DNA of 64,000 nt. Source: Methylosinus sp. H3A. GTDB taxonomy: Bacteria > Pseudomonadota > Alphaproteobacteria > Rhizobiales > Beijerinckiaceae. Both the position numbers and the translations under genes were made by a program. Below, piece by piece: positions 25,587 to 34,110 of this stretch (position 1 is the stretch's first letter; every line of letters starts with the position of its first letter). The notes under the pieces were generated by a model that saw nothing but the letters and a program-made list of their open reading frames with translations, did no database searches and had not been told where the DNA came from. The stretch covers positions 992,001-1,056,000 of the forward strand of contig NZ_JADNQW010000005.1 of the NCBI RefSeq assembly GCF_015709455.1, read 5' to 3'.

Positions 25587-27845
25587 TCAGGAGAGGCCGC
25601 CCGAGGCCGGCGAGCGCGAGACCATCTCGACGCGATTGCGGCCGCGGAGCTTGGCGAGATAGAGCGCCTCGTCGGCGCGGCCGACGAATTCCTCCGCGGA
25701 ATCGTCCGGCGTAAATTGCGTGACGCCGAAACTGCAGGTGACGCCGTCGATCTCCTCGACGCCGAGCCTCTCGATCGACGCGCGCAATTTCTCGGCCGCC
25801 TTCAGCGCCGCGGAGCCGTCCACGCCCGGCGTCAACAGAGCGAATTCCTCGCCGCCCCAGCGCGCCAGAATGTCGGACCCGCGCACGAGCTTCGCCGCCG
25901 CCTCGGCGAGGCGCACCAGCGCGCGGTCGCCCGTCTGATGCCCATGGGAGTCGTTGATGGCCTTGAAATTATCGACATCGAACAATACGAGCGAGAGCGG
26001 AACGCCATAACGCTGCGACCGCAGCATTTCGCTCGCCAGCGCCTGATCGAATTTGAGCCGGTTGAACAATCCGGTGAGACGGTCGGTGACGGCCTGCTGG
26101 CCGAGGTCGCGCGCGAGCTCCTGCAGGCGCAGGCGCTTCTCCATCTGAATGCCGTCCTGCAGACGGCGCTCCTGTCCGATGAGATAGATCAAGGTCATCA
26201 TCGTCACGAGCAGAGTGACGATGATGCCGAGCACGCGCGACGCGAAAATCTCGCGCGTCGGCGTCGCGATCGCCACCGACCAGCCCTCCGTGTCGATGAA
26301 ACGACGCCGTATGTAGCCCTGCTCGCCTTCGAGCGCGACCCAATTGGATTCGCCGAGCTCTCGTTCGAGCAGAGGTCGATCGTCGAGCGCGCCATAGCGG
26401 CGCTCGGCCTCGCGCAACCTCTCCGTCGAGAGCGGCCACATCGGCCGCGACATATCGGCGTCGCGATTGGTCATCGCCACCACGCCGTCGGAGTCGAGAA
26501 GAAAATAGGGCCGGTCGAATCGGCGCAGATCGGCCTGCAGGGCGACGAGCGGCTTTCCGAGCACGGCGACGCCGACGACGCCGCCACTCGTGTCTCTTAT
26601 CGGCGCGCTCGCATGATAGACCACGTCGCGATTGGTCGAATCATAGGTCATGCAGCGGCTCGCGACGCCGCCGATCGCCTCGCGAAACGAGCGATGCGAC
26701 GCATAATCTCCGCCGATGGGCGCCTTCTCCCCCGAGGCGGCGGCGGAAGCGACGATGCCGCCGGAGGCGTCGAGGAGCAGTCCCCTTTCCGCGCCCGAGG
26801 CGTCGACATGGAGCTGCAGAGTGGCTCGCGCCGCCTCATTCGCCTGCGGCGCCTCGCCCTCGCCGGTCGGCCGCACCGAGGGCGCGCCGGCGAGCGTCGC
26901 CGCCATTCCCGAGAGGGCCGCCGTCTCGCCGACGAAGCGGCTGGCGAGCAGATCGAGATCGCTGCGCGTCTCCGCTTGAACATTGCGCTGATAGACTGCG
27001 CCGAGGAAATCGGTGAGGCCCCAGCCGCAGAGCAGGATCGCCATCATCGCCGCAATGGTCCAGACGAACTGCCGGCGCAGATAATCGGCGAAACGCCGCG
27101 ACGAGAGCTCCTGCGCCAGCTGATGCTGGCGGATCGACCAGACCGAAAACGCGATGACGCAGGCGAGCAGCCCGCGCAGCAGCTGGATCGGAACGCCCGT
27201 CACGGCCACGAAACGGTCGCTGTTGAGCGCGCTCGCAGGCCAGAACGGCGCCGGCGCGACGACGAGCCCGGCGCAAAAGGCGTAGAGCGCGAAGCCCGCG
27301 GCGGCGAGATAGGCGTAAGGGCGCGCGGCGGCGGCGAGCGCCGGCGCGCCGCCGGCGAAAACGAGAGCCGCGCCGAGCGCGCCGACGAAGCCGATCATAT
27401 AACGCGCGACCGCCGCCGCCGAGGCGAGGCCGGCGACCGCCGCGACCACGATGATGATGAGCGCGAGCGGAACATGAATCCATCGGCCCGGCTTGCCGTC
27501 GCCGGCGGCGACCGCCTCCGATCGCGCGAATTCGAGCAAAAGGAGATAGGACGCGGTCATCAGCGCCTTGCGCGCGAATTCGAAAGCGAAGCCGTCGCCG
27601 ATGACGAGCGCGAGCAGATCGAGCCATTCGACCGCGCCATGCGCGTAGCCGAAGAGGCCGAGCATGACCCAGCCTGCGCGGCGCGGGCCCTCGCCGGCTA
27701 CGGCGAAGCAGATCGCGCCGAGCAGCAGAAAGGCCAAGCCATAGAAAAAGAAAATGAAATCGAGCTGTGCGTCGAAAAACGCCGATATGGTCTCACGCAT
27801 TTTGCTTGCGCCGGCGCTCCCATTCGACGCGCCTGCGCGCGCCAT
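25587..27845 (-). CDS. Membrane diguanylate cyclase with extracellular sensor domain
   Basis: A roughly 752-residue GGDEF protein that makes cyclic di-GMP. A first block of seven or more hydrophobic segments (to about residue 235) is followed by a membrane helix, a Cache-like periplasmic sensor of about 270 residues (with VYHASAPIRDTSGGVVGVAVLGKPL), another helix (LGIIVTLLVTMMTLIYLI) and the catalytic domain with TDRLTGLFNRLKFDQAL and the active motif WGGEEFALL. No EAL domain. The start is unsure: ATG at 27845 or, just before the first helix, 27800; neither has a clear ribosome site. It could feed c-di-GMP to the cellulose synthase in this window, but nothing ties them directly. Confidence 0.88.
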   Translation of the reverse strand: MARAGASNGSAGASKMRETISAFFDAQLDFIFFFYGLAFLLLGAICFAVAGEGPRRAGWVMLGLFGYAHGAVEWLDLLALVIGDGFAFEFARKALMTASYLLLLEFARSEAVAAGDGKPGRWIHVPLALIIIVVAAVAGLASAAAVARYMIGFVGALGAALVFAGGAPALAAAARPYAYLAAAGFALYAFCAGLVVAPAPFWPASALNSDRFVAVTGVPIQLLRGLLACVIAFSVWSIRQHQLAQELSSRRFADYLRRQFVWTIAAMMAILLCGWGLTDFLGAVYQRNVQAETRSDLDLLASRFVGETAALSGMAATLAGAPSVRPTGEGEAPQANEAARATLQLHVDASGAERGLLLDASGGIVASAAASGEKAPIGGDYASHRSFREAIGGVASRCMTYDSTNRDVVYHASAPIRDTSGGVVGVAVLGKPLVALQADLRRFDRPYFLLDSDGVVAMTNRDADMSRPMWPLSTERLREAERRYGALDDRPLLERELGESNWVALEGEQGYIRRRFIDTEGWSVAIATPTREIFASRVLGIIVTLLVTMMTLIYLIGQERRLQDGIQMEKRLRLQELARDLGQQAVTDRLTGLFNRLKFDQALASEMLRSQRYGVPLSLVLFDVDNFKAINDSHGHQTGDRALVRLAEAAAKLVRGSDILARWGGEEFALLTPGVDGSAALKAAEKLRASIERLGVEEIDGVTCSFGVTQFTPDDSAEEFVGRADEALYLAKLRGRNRVEMVSRSPASGGLS

Positions 27846-28012
27846 TGTCGACAAATTGGCGAGGCGACGGAATCGTCAAGGCTCGGTGGACAACGGAGTC
27901 GGCGTCTCGATATTGAATCCAGAGGGCCGACGTGAGACTCTGCGCTCCACCGACATTGCGCTCGGCGCCTCGCTCGCGATGGCGTCGCTCGGAAACTGGC
28001 GTCGCTCGGAAC

Positions 28013-29086
28013 ATGACGTCGCAACGCAAGATCATCCACGTCGACATGGACGCCTTCTATGCGTCGGTCGAGCAGCGTGACAACCCACAGTTGCGCGGGC
28101 GGCCGGTCGCCGTCGGCTCGCCGCGCGAGCGCGGCGTCGTCGCCGCGGCGAGCTATGAGGCGCGCGCTTTCGGCGTGCGCTCGGCAATGCCATCCGTCAC
28201 CGCGATCCGGCGGTGTCCCGAGCTCGTCTTCGTTCCGCCGCGCTTCGACGTCTATCGCGAAGTTTCGCGGCGAATTCGCGCGATCTTCTTCGACTATACG
28301 CCGCTCGTCGAGCCGCTCTCGCTCGACGAGGCCTATCTCGACGTCACCGAAAATCGCCGAGGCCTCCCCTCCGCGACGCATATCGCCGAAGAGATCAGAG
28401 CGCGCATTCGCGAAGAGACGCGCCTCACCGCCTCGGCCGGCGTCTCCTACAATAAATTTCTGGCCAAGCTCGCCTCGGATCAAAACAAGCCGGACGGGCT
28501 CTTCGTCGTCACGCCGCAAATGGGCGCCGCTTTCGTGGCCTCTCTGCCGATCGGCAAATTCCACGGCGTCGGGCCGGCGACGACGAAAAAGATGAACGCG
28601 CTCGGCATAGAGACCGGGCTCGATCTGCGCGCCAAGCCCCTGCCCTTTCTGCAAATGCATTTCGGCAAATCGGGGAGCTATTATTACGGAATCGCGCGCG
28701 GCGTCGACGATCGCCCCGTGCGGCCCGACCGCATTCGCAAGTCGATCGGCGCCGAAGTCACTTTCGCCCGCGATCTCCTCGCGCGCGAGGAGGCCGTCGC
28801 CGCGCTGGCGCCCATAGTGACGCGCGTTTTCACGCATTGCGAGGGTGCGCGCATCAGCGGCCGCACGGTGACGCTCAAAATCAAATATGCGGATTTTCAG
28901 CAGATCACGCGCCGCAGCACCGGCGCGGCGCCGATCGCCTCGCGCGGCGAGCTCGAAGCAGCCGCGCTGGCCTTGCTGCGCCCGCTGTTTCCTTCGGAGA
29001 AAGGCGTGCGCCTGCTCGGCGTCACGCTCTCCTCTCTCTGCCCCGCCGGCGGAAGCGCCGATCCGCAGCTGAGCCTCGCCGTATGA
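28013..29086 (+). CDS. dinB: DNA polymerase IV
   Basis: A 357-residue Y-family translesion polymerase. Palm motifs are HVDMDAFYASVEQRDNP at the N terminus and PLSLDEAYLDVTE with the catalytic aspartate and glutamate. The steric-gate region follows YAS. The thumb has SAGVSYNKFLAKLASDQNKPDGL and helix-hairpin-helix GIGPAT-like PIGKFHGVGPATTKKMNALG. The little-finger domain is complete to ADPQLSLAV. The frame extends upstream, but the conserved start MTSQRKIIHVDMDAF puts the ATG at 28013. It lies on the strand opposite the diguanylate cyclase. Confidence 0.95.
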   Translation: MTSQRKIIHVDMDAFYASVEQRDNPQLRGRPVAVGSPRERGVVAAASYEARAFGVRSAMPSVTAIRRCPELVFVPPRFDVYREVSRRIRAIFFDYTPLVEPLSLDEAYLDVTENRRGLPSATHIAEEIRARIREETRLTASAGVSYNKFLAKLASDQNKPDGLFVVTPQMGAAFVASLPIGKFHGVGPATTKKMNALGIETGLDLRAKPLPFLQMHFGKSGSYYYGIARGVDDRPVRPDRIRKSIGAEVTFARDLLAREEAVAALAPIVTRVFTHCEGARISGRTVTLKIKYADFQQITRRSTGAAPIASRGELEAAALALLRPLFPSEKGVRLLGVTLSSLCPAGGSADPQLSLAV

Positions 29087-29104
29087 GCAGCCGAGAGTCT
29101 TTCC

Positions 29105-29146
29105 GCGTTTCCAACGCCGAACCGGCATCCACTTCGGCTGGAAACG
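29105..29146. terminator. Hairpin between convergent dinB and opgD
   Basis: gcgtttccaacgccgaa pairs with ttcggctggaaacgc over 15 positions with a two-base bulge. No T-run on either strand, so its use as terminator of the two converging genes is a guess from position and stability. Confidence 0.45.
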
Positions 29147-29188
29147 CTCTTGCGAATGGCGAAGGGCGAGAGGCCGTCTATTCGCTCC

Positions 29189-30751
29189 TCAGGGCGCGGT
29201 CCAGGGATAGGTCCAGGTCTCGGTCAAAGTCTGAGAGCCTGCTTTGAGGAAGGCGCGAATATCCGCCGTCTGTCCGGATTTCACGACGATGTCGAACATC
29301 ACGCGCATGCCGTCTATATGCGGATTGGCGGCGACGCTCGAGCGGATGACGACGCCATTCGCGGCCGAGGCGACGACCTCCACCTGCGAGGGATCATTGG
29401 CGTAGAAGGGCAGCTCGCCGCCGGCGAAATCGACGATGAACCGATGCGCGCCGGGCGTCATCGGCTCGCCGGAGCCCAGAGCCCGCGCAGGCGTCTCGAA
29501 CGTATTCGCCGCGCGGCCATTGGGCGAAAGACGCGGCAGCTCGAGCAGAGAGGTGATACGATAGGCGTAGGAGAAGGGCTTGCCGATCTCCAGCGGCTGC
29601 GCGCCGACCCAGGCGGCGACGATATTGTCGTTGGTCTCGTCGAGCGTCGGCAGCTCCAGCAGCTCGACAGCGCCCTCGCCCCAGGCGTTCAGCGGCTCGA
29701 TGAAATAGCTCGGCCGGCGCTCATAGGCGAGGTCTATATCCTGATAAGTCTCGAAATTGCGGTCGCGCTGCATGAGCCCGAAGCCGCGAATATTGGGATC
29801 GGAGAAGGAAGTGAGCCGGGCGATGGGCGCATTGGCGAGCGGGCGCCAGAGCCATTCCTTCGAATCGCCATGGACGAGCAAGCCGTCCGAATCATGCAGC
29901 TCGGTGCGGAAGCCGTCGCGCATGCGGCGATCGTTCTCGCCGGTGAGATACATGGAGGTGAGCGGCGCCAGGCCGAATTTCGCTTTGCGACGCGGGAACA
30001 AAGTCGCCTGCACGTCGATCGTGCTCTCCTGGCCGGTGGCGAGATCGAAACGATAGGCGCCCGTCGCCGCCTCGCCGTCGAGCAGAGCATAGATGGTGAT
30101 GCGATTGCTTCCCGGCTGCGGCGTCTCGATCCAGAATTCGCGGAAGAAGGGGAAGACTTCCGAATTGTCGCCGCAATCGACGCAGAGCGCGCGCGCCGAA
30201 AGGCCATATCTCTGGCCGCGGCCGAGAAAGCGGAAATAGCTCGCGCCGAGGAAGGAGATCACCTCGTCGTGAACATGCGGATCATTGAGCGGGAAATGCA
30301 GGCGAAAGCCGGCGAAGCCGATATTGATCGGCAGGGTCTTCTCGAATTTGTTGCGGCCGGAGTCGAATAGAGCCGCCGAATAGGGAATCGGCGTCGGTAT
30401 GCCGTCGCGGATCGTGTTCACCGTCACCGGGCGCTTGTAGAGAAAGCCCAGATGGAAGGCGTGCAGGCGAAAGGAGCCCGGGATATTCGAGAACAGCGCC
30501 TTTTCCGGACGGAAGCGAAGGTCGCGGTAAGAGTCGAAGTCGAGCTTCGCCAATTCCTCCGGCAGTTGCGGCGGCGCCGCCTCGAAGGGCGCGCCGGCGA
30601 GGTCGCGGGCGCGGCGCGCCACATCCTCGAGCCCGAATCGCGACCCTTGCCCGTTCTGTATGGACTGCGCCACGGCGCGCCCGAGCGGCGCGGCCTGCGC
30701 GCCCGCCGCGAGCATCGCGCCGAGAAGACGGCGGCGTGTGATGTCGATCAT
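29189..30751 (-). CDS. opgD: Osmoregulated periplasmic glucan biosynthesis protein OpgD/OpgG
   Basis: A 520-residue MdoG-family protein for periplasmic beta-glucans. It starts MIDITRRRLLGAMLAAG, a twin-arginine signal (RRRLL at 6-10), as in OpgD rather than Sec-exported OpgG. Landmarks are FDSYRDLRFRPEKALF, HDEVISFLGASYFRFLGRGQRYGLSARAL and ERRPSYFIEPLNAWGEGAVELLE. The membrane glucosyltransferase OpgH is not in the window. The frame is open for about 100 codons upstream, but the Tat signal fixes the ATG at 30751. Confidence 0.9.
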   Translation of the reverse strand: MIDITRRRLLGAMLAAGAQAAPLGRAVAQSIQNGQGSRFGLEDVARRARDLAGAPFEAAPPQLPEELAKLDFDSYRDLRFRPEKALFSNIPGSFRLHAFHLGFLYKRPVTVNTIRDGIPTPIPYSAALFDSGRNKFEKTLPINIGFAGFRLHFPLNDPHVHDEVISFLGASYFRFLGRGQRYGLSARALCVDCGDNSEVFPFFREFWIETPQPGSNRITIYALLDGEAATGAYRFDLATGQESTIDVQATLFPRRKAKFGLAPLTSMYLTGENDRRMRDGFRTELHDSDGLLVHGDSKEWLWRPLANAPIARLTSFSDPNIRGFGLMQRDRNFETYQDIDLAYERRPSYFIEPLNAWGEGAVELLELPTLDETNDNIVAAWVGAQPLEIGKPFSYAYRITSLLELPRLSPNGRAANTFETPARALGSGEPMTPGAHRFIVDFAGGELPFYANDPSQVEVVASAANGVVIRSSVAANPHIDGMRVMFDIVVKSGQTADIRAFLKAGSQTLTETWTYPWTAP

Positions 30752-31257
30752 TTTAGTCGGTTTCCGGAAAAAGGACGAGTGGAGCCCGTCTTCGGGTCGC
30801 AGACGAATCGGGCGTTCTTGGGGACGCCGGACCCGTCCTCGGAGCGCGGCCCGCCGCCGCCGGCCCCGTCCGTGCTTCTGCCTATCCGGCTTTGCGCCCG
30901 CCCGCAAGACGCCCCGCTTTCGCCGCCCACGGCGCGCGTTGGGCAAAAAATGCACGCCCGCTCGAAAAAGCTCTTGCAGAGCCGGCGAAAGCGCGTATTT
31001 ACGTTCTCGCCCACTTTCGCACGTGCCTGTGGTCGTGTGTCGGTCGATGGGGATCCGGACAAGAGGCCGGTCAACCATCGGAATAAAACCGGCAGCCGGA
31101 GGCGAAACCGGCGAACCTCGCCTGAGCGAGGGATCGCGACTTAAAGCAACGACGGACCGGGCTTTTTCGTCTCTGTCGACCCTCCAAAGGTCGGCGTACC
31201 GAAGAGGCTTGTCTTTCTTGCCGGGCGTGCGGAAAGGGAAAAATCCCCTTCCAAGCG
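30752..31257. other. Gene-free stretch between opgD and the decarboxylase leader
   Basis: About 500 bases with no credible gene. It must contain the opgD promoter (minus) and the promoter for the decarboxylase transcript (plus). Near its right end are two hairpins: cgacc/ggtcg at 31177-31193 and ggaaaggg/ccccttcc (one mismatch) at 31231-31252. The rest shows no pattern that I recognise, and no tRNA. Confidence 0.6.
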
Positions 31258-31490
31258 ATGGCTATACGGGTCGGATTCCATGTCCGTTCGGACATGCGCG
31301 TCCGTGTCCTGTCTAGCCTACGGCGCATCACCCGACCGTCTCGCGCTTCGCCTCCAGCGGAGCCATGACTGTCATGGAACGCAGTCGTCTCGATGTGCAG
31401 CGCGCCTCCACCGCGCCTGTGCAAACGGCGGCGTGCATCCGATCGAAGCCCTTGGCCACTCCGCGGCTCTCGCGCCGCGACTTCGTTGGG
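31140..31490 (+). promoter_or_regulatory. Probable structured 5' leader of the ornithine/lysine decarboxylase gene
   Basis: Several inverted repeats sit close together upstream of the decarboxylase: 31177-31193, 31231-31252, catgtccgttcggacatg at about 31279-31296, and the perfect 15-base ccatgactgtcatgg at 31363-31377. Alphaproteobacterial ornithine decarboxylase genes are known to have a long conserved leader, the speF RNA motif. Placement and length agree, but I cannot align to that motif from memory, so identity is inferred. The short ORF 31258-31368 lies inside it. Confidence 0.42.
31258..31368 (+). CDS. Putative arginine-rich leader peptide ORF
   Basis: A 36-codon ORF inside the decarboxylase leader, beginning MAIRVGFHVRSDMRVRVLSS and ending in TGA at 31366-31368. 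It has nine arginines. There is no strong ribosome site directly before the ATG; the nearest purine run, ggaaaggg, is 20 bases off and could be masked by a hairpin. Position, basic composition and the palindromes overlapping both its middle and its stop codon make it a candidate for translational sensing of ornithine or polyamines. It may also be a chance ORF. Confidence 0.33.
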   Translation: MAIRVGFHVRSDMRVRVLSSLRRITRPSRASPPAEP

Positions 31491-31500
31491 GATGCCGCAA

Positions 31501-32643
31501 ATGACGGATCGCATTCGCGAATTTTTGGACGCCCGCCGTCGCGCCGGACGTGACACGGGTCCGTGCCTCGTCGTCGACCTCGACGTCGTGCGCGACAATT
31601 ACACGAGCTTCGCCAAGGCCCTGCCGGACACGCGCGTGTTCTATGCGGTCAAAGCGAATCCGGCGCCGGAGGTGCTGTCGCTTCTCGCCTCGCTCGGCTC
31701 CTGCTTCGACACCGCCTCCGTCGTCGAGATCGAGCAGGCGCTCGCCGCCGGCGCGACGGCCGATCGCGTGAGCTTCGGCAACACGATCAAGAAGGAGCGC
31801 GACATCGCCCGCGCCTATGCGCTGGGCGTGCGCCTCTTCGCGGTCGATTGCGAGGCCGAGGTCGAGAAGATCGCTCGCGCTGCGCCCGGCTCCAAGGTTT
31901 TCTGCCGCATTCTCTGCGACGGAGCCGGCGCCGAATGGCCGCTGTCGCGTAAATTCGGCTGCGCGCCGCAAATGGCGCCGCGCGTGCTCGAGCACGCGCA
32001 TCGTCTGGGCCTTTCCGCCTATGGGGTGTCGTTCCATGTTGGCTCGCAGCAGGGCAATCCCGGCATGTGGGACGGCGCGCTGAAATCGGCCTCCGAGATT
32101 TTCCGCGATCTCGCCGAGCGCGGAATCCAGCTGCAGATGGTCAATCTCGGCGGTGGATTTCCGACCAGATATCTCAAGAATGTCCCGGCGGTGAAGACCT
32201 ATGGCCAGGCGATCTTCCGGGCGCTCTCCAAGCATTTCGGCAATCGCATCCCGGAGACGATCATCGAGCCGGGCCGCGGCATGGTCGGCAACGCCGGAGT
32301 GATCGAGGCCGAGGTCGTTCTGGTGTCGAAAAAGTCCGAGGACGACGCCGTCCGTTGGGTCTATCTCGACATCGGCAAGTTCAACGGCCTCGCCGAGACC
32401 ACCGACGAGATGATCCGCTATCCAATCCGCACGACGGCGGACGGCTCCGCGACGACGCCTTGCGTCATCGCCGGTCCGAGCTGCGATTCGATCGACGTTC
32501 TGTATGAGAAGGCGCCCTATCTGCTCCCGATCAGCCTGGAGATCGGCTCGAAAGTGCTGATCGAGGGAACGGGCGCCTATACGACGACCTATTCGTCGGT
32601 CGGCTTCAACGGCTTCCCGCCGCTCGAATCCTTCGTCATCTGA
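31501..32643 (+). CDS. Ornithine/lysine decarboxylase, PLP fold-type III
   Basis: A 380-residue decarboxylase of the alanine-racemase fold that makes putrescine (or cadaverine) from ornithine (or lysine). The PLP-binding lysine is K51 in VFYAVKANPAPEVL. HVGSQQGNP, NLGGGFP and EPGRGMVGNAGV bind the cofactor phosphate and ring, and the C-terminal GPSCDSIDVLY carries the active-site cysteine and aspartate of the partner subunit. It is the short eukaryote-like type found in alphaproteobacteria, not the large E. coli SpeF/SpeC. The start is ATG 31501, with GGGGA 9 bases upstream; 31492 is also possible. Probably controlled by its long leader. Confidence 0.92.
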   Translation: MTDRIREFLDARRRAGRDTGPCLVVDLDVVRDNYTSFAKALPDTRVFYAVKANPAPEVLSLLASLGSCFDTASVVEIEQALAAGATADRVSFGNTIKKERDIARAYALGVRLFAVDCEAEVEKIARAAPGSKVFCRILCDGAGAEWPLSRKFGCAPQMAPRVLEHAHRLGLSAYGVSFHVGSQQGNPGMWDGALKSASEIFRDLAERGIQLQMVNLGGGFPTRYLKNVPAVKTYGQAIFRALSKHFGNRIPETIIEPGRGMVGNAGVIEAEVVLVSKKSEDDAVRWVYLDIGKFNGLAETTDEMIRYPIRTTADGSATTPCVIAGPSCDSIDVLYEKAPYLLPISLEIGSKVLIEGTGAYTTTYSSVGFNGFPPLESFVI

Positions 32644-32655
32644 CGGCGAATTGCC

Positions 32656-32707
32656 GCGAGCCTGATGGCTCGCTCTATGGGGCTGCGAGCCTGATGACTC
32701 GCGGTCC
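32656..32707. repeat. Two direct copies of the GCGAGCC-GGCTCGC palindrome
   Basis: gcgagcctgatggctcgc at 32656-32673 and gcgagcctgatgactcgcggtcc at 32685-32707, just after the decarboxylase stop. The second carries the same ggtcc tail as the copies at 24018-24075. As hairpins they may also mark the end of the decarboxylase transcript. Confidence 0.85.
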
Positions 32708-32794
32708 GTTTCTCCCCGCTTTGTCCCGTTCGGCGGGCGCGCATGCAGATGCGCGCCAGGCGCGAGGGTCGTCCGTCCTCGAATGGGGGAAGAG

Positions 32795-33433
32795 ATGGCC
32801 TTTGAAACCTCCTGTCATCAGCCTGGGCCGTCGGCCTTCGGCTTCGCATCGCGAATGGCGCCGGCGAGCCTGACGGCTCCGCGTGCGTGCGTCCAGATTT
32901 TCGACGAAGCGCCGGACGACGTCGCGGCGCGCGAGGCGCTGCTCGACGCGGCCTTCGGCCCGGCGCGCTTTCTGAAGACCTGCGAGCGCCTGCGCGAAGG
33001 GCGGATGCCGGCGCGCGGCCTCGCGCTCGTCGCCAGGGATGGGGAACGGCTCGTCGCAACCATGCGCATGTGGCCGATCTTCGCGGGGGCGGGACGTCCA
33101 GCGCTGCTGCTCGGCCCTCTGGCCGTGGCGCGCGACTATCGTTCGCTGGGGCTCGGCGCCGCCATGATCGAGGAAGGCCTCTGCCGCGCCGCGGCGCGCA
33201 ATCATCGCGCCGTGCTGCTCGTCGGCGATGCGCCCTATTATGCGCGCTTCGGCTTCGAGGGGCGCTTCACGGATGGGTTGGTCATGCCGGGGCCGGTCGA
33301 GCGCGAGCGTTTTCTCGGCCTCGAGCTCTCGAAAGGGGCTCTCGAGGGCGCCGAAGGCCGTGTCTTTGGCGCCGGCGCGCGCGAGCCGTCGGCGGTCCGG
33401 CCGGCGTCCCCGGAGTTGGCGCGCGCGGCCTGA
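32795..33433 (+). CDS. GNAT family N-acetyltransferase with palindromic element in its N terminus
   Basis: A 212-residue acetyltransferase. The acetyl-CoA-binding region is LGPLAVARDYRSLGLGAAMIEEGL, followed by VLLVGDAPYYARFGFEGRF, typical of the YhbS-like subgroup. Substrate unknown. The ATG at 32795 follows GGGGGAAG. Residues about 24-30 (PASLTAP) are encoded by a copy of the dispersed GCGAGCC palindrome at 32864-32882, so the first 30 residues look like a recent extension that precedes the conserved domain starting near RACVQIFDEAP. No alternative start lies between. Confidence 0.75.
   Translation: MAFETSCHQPGPSAFGFASRMAPASLTAPRACVQIFDEAPDDVAAREALLDAAFGPARFLKTCERLREGRMPARGLALVARDGERLVATMRMWPIFAGAGRPALLLGPLAVARDYRSLGLGAAMIEEGLCRAAARNHRAVLLVGDAPYYARFGFEGRFTDGLVMPGPVERERFLGLELSKGALEGAEGRVFGAGAREPSAVRPASPELARAA
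32864..32882. repeat. GCGAGCC-type palindrome inside the GNAT coding frame
   Basis: gcgagcctgacggctccgc differs from gcgagcctgatggctcgc by one substitution and one inserted base. It is read in frame as part of the N terminus of the GNAT protein. Confidence 0.6.
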
Positions 33434-33558
33434 CGTTTTGTCCGCGCCAAAAACCCTTTATCGCGAGCGGAGCGATACGGAGCCGCAGCAGCGCTGTTCT
33501 ATTTTATCGCTTCGTCGCGACGCTTCCTCGCAAAAGCGCCGAAGGAGCGCGGGAAAAC

Positions 33559-33594
33559 AAAACAGCCCGAAGTCAAACGACTTCGGGCTGTTTT
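33559..33594. terminator. Strong bidirectional intrinsic terminator
   Basis: A perfect 16-base-pair stem, aaaacagcccgaagtc (33559-33574) with gacttcgggctgtttt (33579-33594), and the 4-base loop aaac. Both strands give a T-rich tail (TTTTGTGTT on plus, TTTTGTTTT on minus). It ends the GNAT transcript from the left and the atp operon from the right. Confidence 0.92.
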
Positions 33595-33619
33595 GTGTTG
33601 TCCAAGGGAGAAGTGGGCG

Positions 33620-34096
33620 TCAGTGCGCCAGCGCCTTCACTTCCGCAATGCCGGCGGAGACGAAATCGGTTCCGGCGACGCCCTTGCGCAGCACGGCCTC
33701 GGCGACCTTCACCGCGGCGTCCGCGGCGCTGGCGCGCACTTCGGCGGCGGCTTGAGCCTCGGCCTGGGCGATCTTGTCCTCGACCTGCTTGGTCCGGCGG
33801 GTCACATAGTCCTCGAGGCGTTGACGCGCCTCAGTGGCGAGCAGCTCGGCCTCGCTTTTGGCCTGAGCGACGATCGCCTTGGCCTCGATCTCGGCGTCTT
33901 CGCGCTTCTTCTCGAAGGAGGCGAGCAGGCTCTCCGCCTCGCTGCGCAGGCGCTCGGCCTCGGCGAGCTCGCCCTTGATGCGGCCGACGCGCGCATCGAG
34001 CGCGGCGCCGAGCTTTTTATGCGCGCCCACATAGAGGAGCACGCAGAGGAAAATGCCGAAGCCGATGGCGACGAAAAGTTCCGCGTCGTAATGCAT
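33620..34096 (-). CDS. atpF: ATP synthase Fo subunit b
   Basis: A 158-residue stator subunit. One N-terminal membrane helix (about 7-27, FVAIGFGIFLCVLLYVGAHKK) leads to a long charged coiled coil (RLRSEAESLLASFEKKREDAEIEAK and so on) that reaches F1. With atpF' directly before it, the organism makes the b/b' heterodimer usual in alphaproteobacteria. It is the last gene of atpI-B-E-F'-F; a strong terminator follows 26 bases on. Confidence 0.94.
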   Translation of the reverse strand: MHYDAELFVAIGFGIFLCVLLYVGAHKKLGAALDARVGRIKGELAEAERLRSEAESLLASFEKKREDAEIEAKAIVAQAKSEAELLATEARQRLEDYVTRRTKQVEDKIAQAEAQAAAEVRASAADAAVKVAEAVLRKGVAGTDFVSAGIAEVKALAH

Positions 34097-34110
34097 GGCC
34101 TGTCCCCTGC

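Noticed and set aside
25716..27935. A 739-codon open frame on the plus strand opposite the diguanylate cyclase
   Set aside because: Composition is that of a shadow frame; the minus strand holds intact GGDEF motifs and membrane segments.
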